This document shows positions 30,019-35,111 of a stretch of 35,111 bases of DNA, in pieces. A program made the translations under genes and the position numbers. The stretch spans positions 1 to 35,111 of the forward strand of contig NZ_KB905411.1 of NCBI RefSeq assembly GCF_000379465.1. Direction: 5' to 3'. The DNA comes from Sciscionella marina DSM 45152. Its GTDB lineage: Bacteria; Actinomycetota; Actinomycetes; Mycobacteriales; Pseudonocardiaceae. Positions within the stretch are counted from its first letter, which is position 1. Each line of letters starts with the position of its first letter. Below the pieces are notes generated by a model, which was not told the DNA's origin, did not search any database, and worked only from the letters and a program-made list of their open reading frames with translations.

Positions 30019-30402
30019 TCACCCGGCGACACTGACCAGCTGTTCGTAGTCGGCGGGCAACTGATCGAGGACCTCCTCGAACTCGCCGGTCGAAACGGCT
30101 TCTGCGAGAACACCGAATACCGCGCGAACATGCACCCGAAGCTGCTCACCGGTGCGGCCCATCGCCTCGCGCTGAGCCACCCTTCCGAGAAACTCCACGG
30201 CTCCGAACCGTTGCCCTTGGTCCGCCTCGATCAGCGAACGGCGCAGCTCTTCGGGCAGATGATCGGCAAGACGTCCGGCCTGCGCACCTGTCAGACGCTG
30301 GCCCAGCACCGCCGCTACGCTCTGTACGAGCGCTTCGGCCTCCACCTTGTTCACCGGACCACCGCCAGCTCGCACCCGGTCCACGATCTCGTCATACCGC
30401 AC
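30019..30402 (-). CDS. DUF2267 family protein
   Basis: The 127-residue protein is one DUF2267 domain: VRYDEIVDRVRAGGG, EAEALVQSVAAVLGQRLTGAQAGRLADHLPEELRR, the FGAVEFLGRVAQREAMG turn and VFGVLAEAVSTGEFEEVLDQLPADYEQLV. The family is helical, of unknown function, and widespread near stress genes. The GTG at 30402 is used: GAGGA lies 7 nt upstream, family members start with this same RYDE sequence, and the longer ATG at 30447 overlaps the -10 box of a perfect SigF-type promoter. It lies just upstream of the encapsulin operon promoter and may read through into it. Confidence 0.87.
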   Translation of the reverse strand: MRYDEIVDRVRAGGGPVNKVEAEALVQSVAAVLGQRLTGAQAGRLADHLPEELRRSLIEADQGQRFGAVEFLGRVAQREAMGRTGEQLRVHVRAVFGVLAEAVSTGEFEEVLDQLPADYEQLVSVAG

Positions 30403-30445
30403 TGGGAATCCTCGTCGGCCGTACTGAATGTATTCGGCTGCAGGC

Positions 30446-30471
30446 ATACCCCGATCAGCGGGGAGCGAAAC
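30446..30471 (-). promoter_or_regulatory. SigF/SigB-type promoter of the DUF2267 gene
   Basis: Minus-strand GTTT (30468-30471), 16-nt spacer, GGGTAT (30446-30451). Perfect in both boxes. It decides the start codon of the gene at 30402. Confidence 0.8.
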
Positions 30472-30664
30472 GCGGGTCGATGACATCAACCACACCGAAC
30501 TCCACGTGATATCTACGAAGGCCACTTGACCGCCGAGCCACGAGCCGCACCCTTGCCAAGGCTCGCGGACCGGCGTCGCGGAGACGGGTCGGCAGGTGGA
30601 CCGCGCAGATCCCGGCGACGATGTTCTTGATTCCCCGGCACGTCTCCCCTTCGCTGAGCTCGGC

Positions 30665-31138
30665 TCACACGTCCCCGGGCGGCGAGGTCGACCGCTGCGG
30701 ATGGCGGTTCTGCCCGGCGAGAAGCGCCATAGCCAGGAGAACGACCGCGATCGCCAGGTGCAACCAGTTATCGGGATCGTTGAGCGCGAGAAGATTCGCA
30801 TCCGCACCGTGCCCGGCGAGCAGCCCGTAGCAATAGAGCAGCAGATAAATCAGGCCGACGGTGATCAGCAGGCCATGGGCCAGTTTCGATGTCCTGGACA
30901 CGGCGATGAGTGCGATACCGAACGCCACGAACAGAAAATTCCGCGCAACCGTGACCGAGAAGGTGTCGAACAGGAGCGCGCTCGGTCCGTGACCGACCAG
31001 CTGGAGCAGGTGATACTCGGTCGTCGCGCCGGGTACGAAACCCAGTATCCCGATCAGGAGAAGCACAAGACCAGTAGCGAACGCGACGTACTGCACTGGT
31101 GGGCGCCGCTCGGACGCGAATTCTGTCCCGCCAGGCAT
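30665..31138 (-). CDS. DUF4383 membrane protein
   Basis: The 157-residue protein has four membrane helices (about residues 17-36, 58-82, 90-112, 124-142). It has the DUF4383 pattern: GFVPGATTEYHLLQLVGHGPSALLFDTFSVTVARN between helices 1 and 2, and NDPDNWLHLAIAVVLLA before the last. The NxxDNxLHL motif is the family hallmark. Function unknown; common in actinobacterial stress regions. The ATG at 31138 follows GAGGAGG. A perfect-35 SigF-type promoter lies 57 nt upstream. The 263 nt downstream of its stop (30403-30664) hold only the DUF2267 promoter. Confidence 0.88.
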   Translation of the reverse strand: MPGGTEFASERRPPVQYVAFATGLVLLLIGILGFVPGATTEYHLLQLVGHGPSALLFDTFSVTVARNFLFVAFGIALIAVSRTSKLAHGLLITVGLIYLLLYCYGLLAGHGADANLLALNDPDNWLHLAIAVVLLAMALLAGQNRHPQRSTSPPGDV

Positions 31139-31194
31139 CTCGCCTCCTCTGGAATATCCCATCACCTGCCGCGAACCGCGACACATGCATTCGG

Positions 31195-31220
31195 CTACCC
31201 GAAATGCCATTCGGCGAAAC
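31195..31220 (-). promoter_or_regulatory. SigF/SigB-type promoter of the DUF4383 gene
   Basis: Minus-strand GTTT (31217-31220), 16-nt spacer, GGGTAG (31195-31200). One mismatch at the last -10 base. Confidence 0.7.
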
Positions 31221-31319
31221 CCCGCGAGAGGCCGCTACCCGGACAGTGCGCACGCACCGCCTTCTGCCGGATATGTCGCCAGCGAGAGGGACGGCCACCA
31301 GGAGAAGTGAGAAGTGACC

Positions 31320-31510
31320 ATGACCGGGCCGGATCCCACAACGGCCAACACAGACCTGCCCCGAATCGCGATCGTCACCGGTGCCGACTCCGGCATCACC
31401 GTCAATGCGATGCCCCATGGGGCATCGCGACACCGATGACCGCTCCGGAAGACACCGAGCCGCACGAGCGGCCCCGTCCCGGCTGGCGACTACCTGATCG
31501 AGCGCCCCGG
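31320..31510 (+). pseudogene. Internally deleted and frameshifted SDR gene
   Basis: ATG 31320 follows a ribosome-site-like GGAGAAG and reads MTGPDPTTANTDLPRIAIVT then GADSGI, an SDR N-terminus with the TGADSGIG nucleotide site. The next residues are TVNAMPHG, which is the GITVNA.(A)PG segment normally found some 150 residues later. After a 1-nt shift the frame continues ATPMTAPEDTEPHERPRPGW, matching the GEIATPMTGQED...RPG tail of the same SDR subfamily. About 140 central residues are thus missing, and the reading frame ends at TGA 31437. From there to 31597 I see no gene. Confidence 0.7.
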
Positions 31511-31597
31511 TGTAGCTTTCCCCGCCTGGCGTGTCGTCTTGTGGAAAGAATCGAGTCTCGCCGAAGGAACCGTCGGAGTTCACGGTCTCCGGCCCAC

Positions 31598-32014
31598 CTA
31601 TTCGCCGGAATCGAGCCACCGACGGCTGTCGAACTCGGCATCGACGATCGCCTGCGCCTGTATCGAGGACACGAACCGGTAAGTGGCGTCCACGAATTCG
31701 CCGAGCTGACCGGCATCGGTGACGAATTCCGCCTGCCCGCTCGGCGAATACAGCTCGACGGCGACCGCCGATTCGCCGTCGACTGGGCGGACTCGCACCT
31801 CCCCTTCTCCCGAAGGAGTGTGCAGGCCAGTGGCCAGCAATGTCCTCGCCACCGTCCACACGGTTCTCTCGTTTCTCCTGACGTGGAAGGAAAGCCGCAC
31901 GGCCCACGGATCACCGCTGGTGTACTGGAATTCGACCTCGACAGGAATTGCCGTGCCGTCCGACAACAGCATGTCGAAGATCGCGGTGTCGGTGATTGAA
32001 GAACTATCGATCAC
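31598..32014 (-). CDS. SsgA-like sporulation/cell-division regulator
   Basis: The 138-residue protein has the SALP family layout: LLSDGTAIPVEVEFQYTSGDPWAVRLSFH, VWTVARTLLATGLHTPSGEGEVRVRP, SPSGQAEFVTDAGQLGEFVDATYRFV. SsgA-like proteins control septum placement and peptidoglycan remodelling in sporulating actinomycetes by recruiting or timing division and wall enzymes. The GTG at 32014 has GGGAG upstream and matches the family N-terminus. It is driven by a perfect SigF-type promoter, linking wall remodelling with stress signalling here. It is transcribed away from the sigF operon. Confidence 0.88.
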   Translation of the reverse strand: MIDSSSITDTAIFDMLLSDGTAIPVEVEFQYTSGDPWAVRLSFHVRRNERTVWTVARTLLATGLHTPSGEGEVRVRPVDGESAVAVELYSPSGQAEFVTDAGQLGEFVDATYRFVSSIQAQAIVDAEFDSRRWLDSGE

Positions 32015-32047
32015 GACTCGCTCCCGGTTGTCGCTTCTGGTTTCTCC

Positions 32048-32079
32048 GTGATACCCGTGCGACTGTGATACCCGTGCGA
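32048..32079. repeat. 15-bp direct repeat containing a duplicated GGGTAT box
   Basis: GTGATACCCGTGCGA occurs at 32048-32062 and again at 32065-32079. Each copy contains a minus-strand GGGTAT. Only the upstream copy has a correctly spaced GTTT. Confidence 0.85.
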
Positions 32080-32092
32080 ATGTGTGACAAAC
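32068..32092 (-). promoter_or_regulatory. SigF/SigB-type promoter of the SsgA-like gene
   Basis: Minus-strand GTTT (32089-32092), 15-nt spacer, GGGTAT (32068-32073): perfect in both boxes. The -10 box is duplicated downstream at 32051-32056. Confidence 0.8.
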
Positions 32093-32433
32093 GCGCGTCT
32101 TTGGGGCCACCGCATGGATCAAGGAACGGCACACCGACCGGGGGCGGCGGCGCGCTGTCCTTGCTGGTTCCGAGGGCCGACCTCTCGTGCCGGCGCGGAG
32201 CCCTCAGTAGTACACGACAAGCGTTCAGCGGCAGCGGGACTTGAACGGTAGCGCCCCCCACGAGGTGCGCCGGGAGCCGTTTCCGAGTAGTGACCCGACC
32301 GAGTTCGCGTCGCCGGAGTCGGCTTGCCGCTGGATCCTGCAGTACGAGCTATCCACCACCCATAGCGTCTAGACCGATGCGGTGGCCCGGATTCTTGTGA
32401 GTACGCCCAATCGAGAAGACGGATTCGACCGAG
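32093..32433. other. Intergenic stretch without a recognised gene
   Basis: Frames open on both strands give Arg/Pro-rich or irregular products with no ribosome site and no family resemblance. It separates the divergent ssgA-like and sigF transcription units. Confidence 0.5.
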
Positions 32434-32459
32434 GTTTCCGTCCCCGGCTTCCGGGGTAG
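32434..32459 (+). promoter_or_regulatory. SigF/SigB-type promoter upstream of the sigF operon
   Basis: Plus-strand GTTT (32434-32437; context AGGTTTCC), 16-nt spacer, GGGTAG (32454-32459). A CCCCGG-CTT-CCGGGG inverted repeat (32442-32456) covers the end of the spacer and the start of the -10. It is about 410 nt before the anti-sigma gene, so it implies a long leader and sigma autoregulation. Confidence 0.6.
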
Positions 32460-32645
32460 TCGTCACGTGGCAATGACGAATCCAGGACCATGAGGTGCGA
32501 GGACGGCGTCTTCTCGGCCTTGCCGACGGGGCGACACTCGTGTTAAGGCTGAACGAAAGTACTCCGCACGCAGGCTGATGTGCACCTGCGTCGCGGTACC
32601 GGAATCGGTCCGGATGACAGCCGCAGCTGCGACGAATAGGGTACG

Positions 32646-32873
32646 ATGAAGGCGAATTTCCCAGAGACCGACTGGCGGACGACGTCAGTTCGACTACGAC
32701 GCACCGGCCCCATGTCGCGGTCCGCTCCCGTATCGACGGTTATCGATACAGCGACGGCCATCCCGGCTGGGCACTCCGAGTACAACGGTGGAAGAAAACC
32801 GGTCAGGCTTGTGCCCGTCGGAGGGAGTTCCACCGGAGACGTCGACGATACGCGGGACCGGAGCGGCACATGA
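32646..32873 (+). CDS. Possible small protein coupled to the anti-sigma gene
   Basis: A 75-codon frame from ATG 32646 ends TGA at 32871-32873, overlapping the anti-sigma start as ATGA. That overlap is the main argument for it. Against it: no ribosome site, third-position GC clearly lower than in neighbours, and no recognisable family. It could instead be part of a long untranslated leader of the sigF operon. Confidence 0.3.
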   Translation: MKANFPETDWRTTSVRLRRTGPMSRSAPVSTVIDTATAIPAGHSEYNGGRKPVRLVPVGGSSTGDVDDTRDRSGT

Positions 32874-33295
32874 TCAGCGATCAGCCAGCAGAAAAACCAT
32901 CGGTTGCCGATGACGGTGTCGTCGAGGTGCATACGAGCATCGACTCCGCCCAGCTCGCCGTACTACGCAATGTGGCTGCGACCTTGACGATGGATGCTGG
33001 TTTCACCGTGGACAGCGTCGAGGACGCCCGGCTGCTCGTCGACGAGGTCTGCTCGACTCTCATCCGCAACGCGGAGCGCGGAGCTCAGCTGTCGTGCCGG
33101 TTCCGGGCCGATGACCGCTTCTATCTCCACGCGCAGGCCACCGCAAGCCCGGATGCCGTTGTCGACCGTTCTTCGTGGTCGTGGCGCATCATGTCAACGC
33201 TCGCGGACACCCTCATCAGCTGGACGAACGCGAATCCGGGGCAGCCGACGACGCTGCACATCGAGGCGACCAAGGCCTCTGACGGATGCCCATGA
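32870..33295 (+). CDS. Anti-sigma factor, UsfX/RsbW-like ATP-binding protein
   Basis: The 141-residue protein has the GHKL/HATPase fold used by SpoIIAB-type anti-sigma factors. The VEDARLLVDEVCSTLIRNA helix carries the N-box, in the degenerate form also seen in M. tuberculosis UsfX (LRLAVDEA..TLI). A WSWRIMSTLADTLISW segment is near the C-terminus. It should bind and inhibit the sigma factor encoded next and be freed by an anti-anti-sigma factor, which is not in this window. The start at 32870 has no strong ribosome site. Its stop overlaps the sigma gene. Confidence 0.85.
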   Translation: MISDQPAEKPSVADDGVVEVHTSIDSAQLAVLRNVAATLTMDAGFTVDSVEDARLLVDEVCSTLIRNAERGAQLSCRFRADDRFYLHAQATASPDAVVDRSSWSWRIMSTLADTLISWTNANPGQPTTLHIEATKASDGCP

Positions 33296-34095
33296 CCGAA
33301 GGCCCTGACCACCTCGGCCTGTCGAAACAGGCCGAGCACCAGGAGTACGCTCAGTTCGCGGAGGACTTCCACGAATTCGCTGCGCTCTCACCAGAGAATC
33401 CGCGGTATGAGCGCCTGCGGGAGAAGCTGGTCCGCGAGCACATGCCCCTCGCTGAGCACATCGCGATGCGGTTCCGCCACCGCGGTGTGCAGCTCGAGGA
33501 CCTGCGTCAGGTCGCCATGCTCGGCCTGATCAACGCGGTGGACCGGTTCGAACCCGATCGCGGGAACGACTTCCTCGCGTTCGCTGTGCCCACGATCATG
33601 GGCGAGGTGCGGCGGTACTTTCGCGACGCGGGCTGGGCCATGCGGGTGCCGCGCAGGCTGCAGGAACTGCATCTGAATCTCGGTAAAGCGATCGACGAGC
33701 TGTCCCAGCGCACCGGTCGCGCACCGCGGGCGGACGAACTTGCCGAGTACCTTGGGATCGAACTCGGCGAGGTGCGCAGGGGCCTGGAGGCGGGCAGTGC
33801 TTACCGGGCCGATTCCCTCAACAGCCCGGTCGGCGGGACCACCGAGTCCGACAGCCAGGCCGTCAGCGACACCATCGGCGAGCAGGACACCAACATCGAG
33901 GACGTCGAGCTGCGCGAAACGCTACAGCCGCTGCTGGCCGACCTGCCGGAACGTGAACGGCGAATCCTGACCCTGCGATTCTTCGGCAATCTCACCCAAT
34001 CGGAAATCGCGCGCAAGATCGGGCTTTCCCAAATGCACGTCTCCAGATTGCTCGCACAGAGTCTCAAACAGCTGCGCGAGCGGATCTACGGTTGA
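33286..34095 (+). CDS. RNA polymerase sigma factor, SigF/SigB/SigG family
   Basis: The 269-residue group 3 sigma factor has region 2 (LVREHMPLAEHIAMRFRHRGVQLEDLRQVAMLGLINAVDRFEPDRGNDFLAFAVPTIMGEVRRYFRD) at about 45-115. Region 3 is at about 120-180 (VPRRLQELHLNLGKAIDELSQRTGRAPRADELAEYLGI), and region 4 at 210-265 (LPERERRILTLRFFGNLTQSEIARKIGLSQMHVSRLLAQSLKQLRERI). It directs general-stress transcription from GTTT-N14-16-GGGTAY promoters, six of which lie within 8 kb. Start at 33286, or 33292 where ATGA overlaps the anti-sigma stop. Confidence 0.92.
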   Translation: MPMTEGPDHLGLSKQAEHQEYAQFAEDFHEFAALSPENPRYERLREKLVREHMPLAEHIAMRFRHRGVQLEDLRQVAMLGLINAVDRFEPDRGNDFLAFAVPTIMGEVRRYFRDAGWAMRVPRRLQELHLNLGKAIDELSQRTGRAPRADELAEYLGIELGEVRRGLEAGSAYRADSLNSPVGGTTESDSQAVSDTIGEQDTNIEDVELRETLQPLLADLPERERRILTLRFFGNLTQSEIARKIGLSQMHVSRLLAQSLKQLRERIYG

Positions 34096-34128
34096 CCGGC
34101 CTGGCTCCCGACACTTCCACAGCCGGTC
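34094..34128 (+). terminator. Possible terminator after sigF
   Basis: GACCGGC (34094-34100) pairs with GCCGGTC (34122-34128) across a 21-nt loop, starting within the stop codon. Long loop and no U-tract make it weak. Confidence 0.35.
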
Positions 34129-34288
34129 ACGGTCCCGGCAGTTCGTACACGGCGAACGCCCGTCCTATCACCGAAGCACATATCGACGCCAGTCATGGCG
34201 TCGCCAACGATGTGCCTGCCCGCGAACCGTACATCGCGCCCACGCTCGACTATCGACGCTGAATCCGGCTTACCGCACAGGAGTAGTC

Positions 34289-34561
34289 ATGTCCGAACAC
34301 CAGACCCCGGCCAGCGAACACGGGGAACACCTCGAACTCGACGAGAACCGCTCGGCCGCGCAGCCGCTCGACTGGCCACGAGACGACCCGCGCAGGGACG
34401 ACCCTGAACACGACACCCGGGATTCCGCTGATTCCGAGACGACGGCTTTTCCGCCAGAGGCATCGGTTCCGCCGGGAGAACCCGAGGAAGGCGCTCTGCA
34501 TCTGGAGACCGACCGGCACCTGGAGACCGACCGCCCGGAAAGCGAAGGTTCAGCGGACTGA
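34289..34561 (+). CDS. Small acidic, disordered hypothetical protein
   Basis: The 90-residue product is rich in Asp, Glu, Pro and His with no hydrophobic core, so probably intrinsically disordered. The C-terminal HLETDRHLETDRPE is encoded by a 14-bp direct repeat at 34502-34515 and 34520-34533. The ATG at 34289 follows CAGGAG, which supports translation. It lies 193 nt after sigF in the same direction and may be expressed with it. No family recognised. Confidence 0.6.
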   Translation: MSEHQTPASEHGEHLELDENRSAAQPLDWPRDDPRRDDPEHDTRDSADSETTAFPPEASVPPGEPEEGALHLETDRHLETDRPESEGSAD

Positions 34562-34596
34562 CCGGCGCACCGCGAGCAGCCCTGGCTGTCGCGATC

Positions 34597-35040
34597 TCAG
34601 TCGGCGATACCGTTGTTCTGGTCGACGAAGGTCTGGCGTTCGGGTGTCACCCAGAGCATCACCCGCTCGCTCTTGATGGCCTCCGGCGGATAGGGCTTAC
34701 CGGTGTAGTCCTGCGCGAGCTCGTCGACGTGTCCGCGCGCCCGGTCACCGCCGGTGGTCTCGCCGAGGACTCCCCGGATCTCCGCGTACCGGTACGGATC
34801 CTGCTCGTCGCGGATCATCAGGGCGATGCGCCCGTCGCGGCGGGCGTTGAGGTATTTCGCCCGGTGCGTCTCGGTGTTCACCACGAGTCGGCCGTCCTCG
34901 ACTCCGACCCACACCGGTTGGTTCTGGATGCGCCCACTGGGCAGCATCGTGGCCACGGCGGCGAAGTTAGCGCCACCGGCCAGCCGCTCGGTCTCCGGCA
35001 GCAGTTTCGTGCCATTGGCTGTCTTGACCGCCATCGTCAT
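34597..35040 (-). CDS. PPOX-class F420/FMN-dependent split-barrel protein
   Basis: The 147-residue protein has the pyridoxamine-oxidase-like split barrel: NFAAVATMLPSGRIQNQPVWVGVEDGRLVVNTETHRAKYLNARRDGRIALMI, then YRYAEIRGVLGETTGG and HVDELAQDYTGKPYP. This is the TIGR03618/F420-dependent type common in actinobacteria, which reduces or binds small substrates with F420 or FMN. The ATG at 35040 follows GAAGGAG. It converges on the acidic small protein gene, 35 nt apart. The promoter is in the last 70 nt of the window; I see no GGGTA box there. Confidence 0.87.
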   Translation of the reverse strand: MTMAVKTANGTKLLPETERLAGGANFAAVATMLPSGRIQNQPVWVGVEDGRLVVNTETHRAKYLNARRDGRIALMIRDEQDPYRYAEIRGVLGETTGGDRARGHVDELAQDYTGKPYPPEAIKSERVMLWVTPERQTFVDQNNGIAD

Positions 35041-35111
35041 GTTCTCCTTCGCCGAAAGGGAATCCTTCACGCACGTCCAGACCGAGCGCGGCGAGTAGTC
35101 GCGCACAATCC

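Noticed and set aside
31402-31914. Leftward frames with TPGGESYTGAL, reminiscent of another SDR N-terminus
   Set aside because: They overlap the SDR relic and the SsgA-like gene in antisense, and no nucleotide-binding motif follows.
32215-32260. Minus-strand GTTCAAGTCCCGC resembling a tRNA T-loop
   Set aside because: The flanking bases do not form a T-stem and no acceptor, D or anticodon arm can be built around it.
32638-32645. GGGTAC box just before the frame at 32646, possible SigF promoter
   Set aside because: No GTTT-like element 14-16 nt upstream.

Overview
The window is high-GC actinobacterial DNA: strong GC bias at third codon positions, many GTG starts, frequent 4-nt ATGA/GTGA gene overlaps and leaderless-looking promoters. 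An SsgA-like protein, GAF-ANTAR, PASTA, a SigF/SigB-type sigma factor with a UsfX/RsbW-like partner, and SigK/RskA together suggest a filamentous actinomycete, most likely Pseudonocardiales. That placement is inference. I saw no rRNA, tRNA, CRISPR array or intact insertion sequence.

Region 1 (1-10.7 kb) is a SigK stress locus. sigK-rskA runs rightward. Divergently leftward are a membrane-anchored molybdopterin oxidoreductase, a fasciclin lipoprotein (MPT70/MPT83 type), an SDR and a secreted DUF4232 protein. Convergent to rskA is a tightly coupled operon: hydrolase, FAD oxidoreductase, DUF1365, UfaA1-like cyclopropane synthase. This matches the gene set beside sigK in Mycobacterium tuberculosis. 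A second cyclopropane synthase starts divergently from that operon. Four promoters of the CCATCC-N15/16-CCGAAC type sit at the two divergent junctions, so the sigma factor probably controls the whole block and itself.

Region 2 (10.7-15.8 kb) holds a photolyase, a FAD monooxygenase coupled to a DDN-like F420/quinone reductase, and a divergent MarR regulator followed by a TIGR01777 epimerase. The MarR promoter region carries two CTAG-N5-CTAG operator candidates.

Region 3 (15.8-24.8 kb) is a mosaic with lower GC and several decayed genes: a PLP-decarboxylase tail, a MarR relic with a Trp-to-stop change, and a truncated membrane protein. Intact genes are an XRE-cupin regulator, a DsbA-like protein, a LctP-type permease preceded by a coupled 38-codon ORF, a maleate-isomerase/AMDase-family enzyme, a methyltransferase, an AMP nucleosidase and a siderophore-binding lipoprotein.

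Region 4 (24.8-35.1 kb) looks like a general-stress island around a usfX/rsbW-sigF pair. It holds DUF2180, two paralogous small proteins flanking csbD, a lone PASTA protein, GAF-ANTAR, a DUF6338-like protein, an encapsulin shell with hemerythrin cargo, DUF2267, DUF4383, an SsgA-like protein and a PPOX-fold protein. At least six genes are preceded by GTTT-N15/16-GGGTA[T/C/G], the SigF/SigB promoter, so the island is probably a locally clustered regulon. A deleted SDR pseudogene lies inside it.
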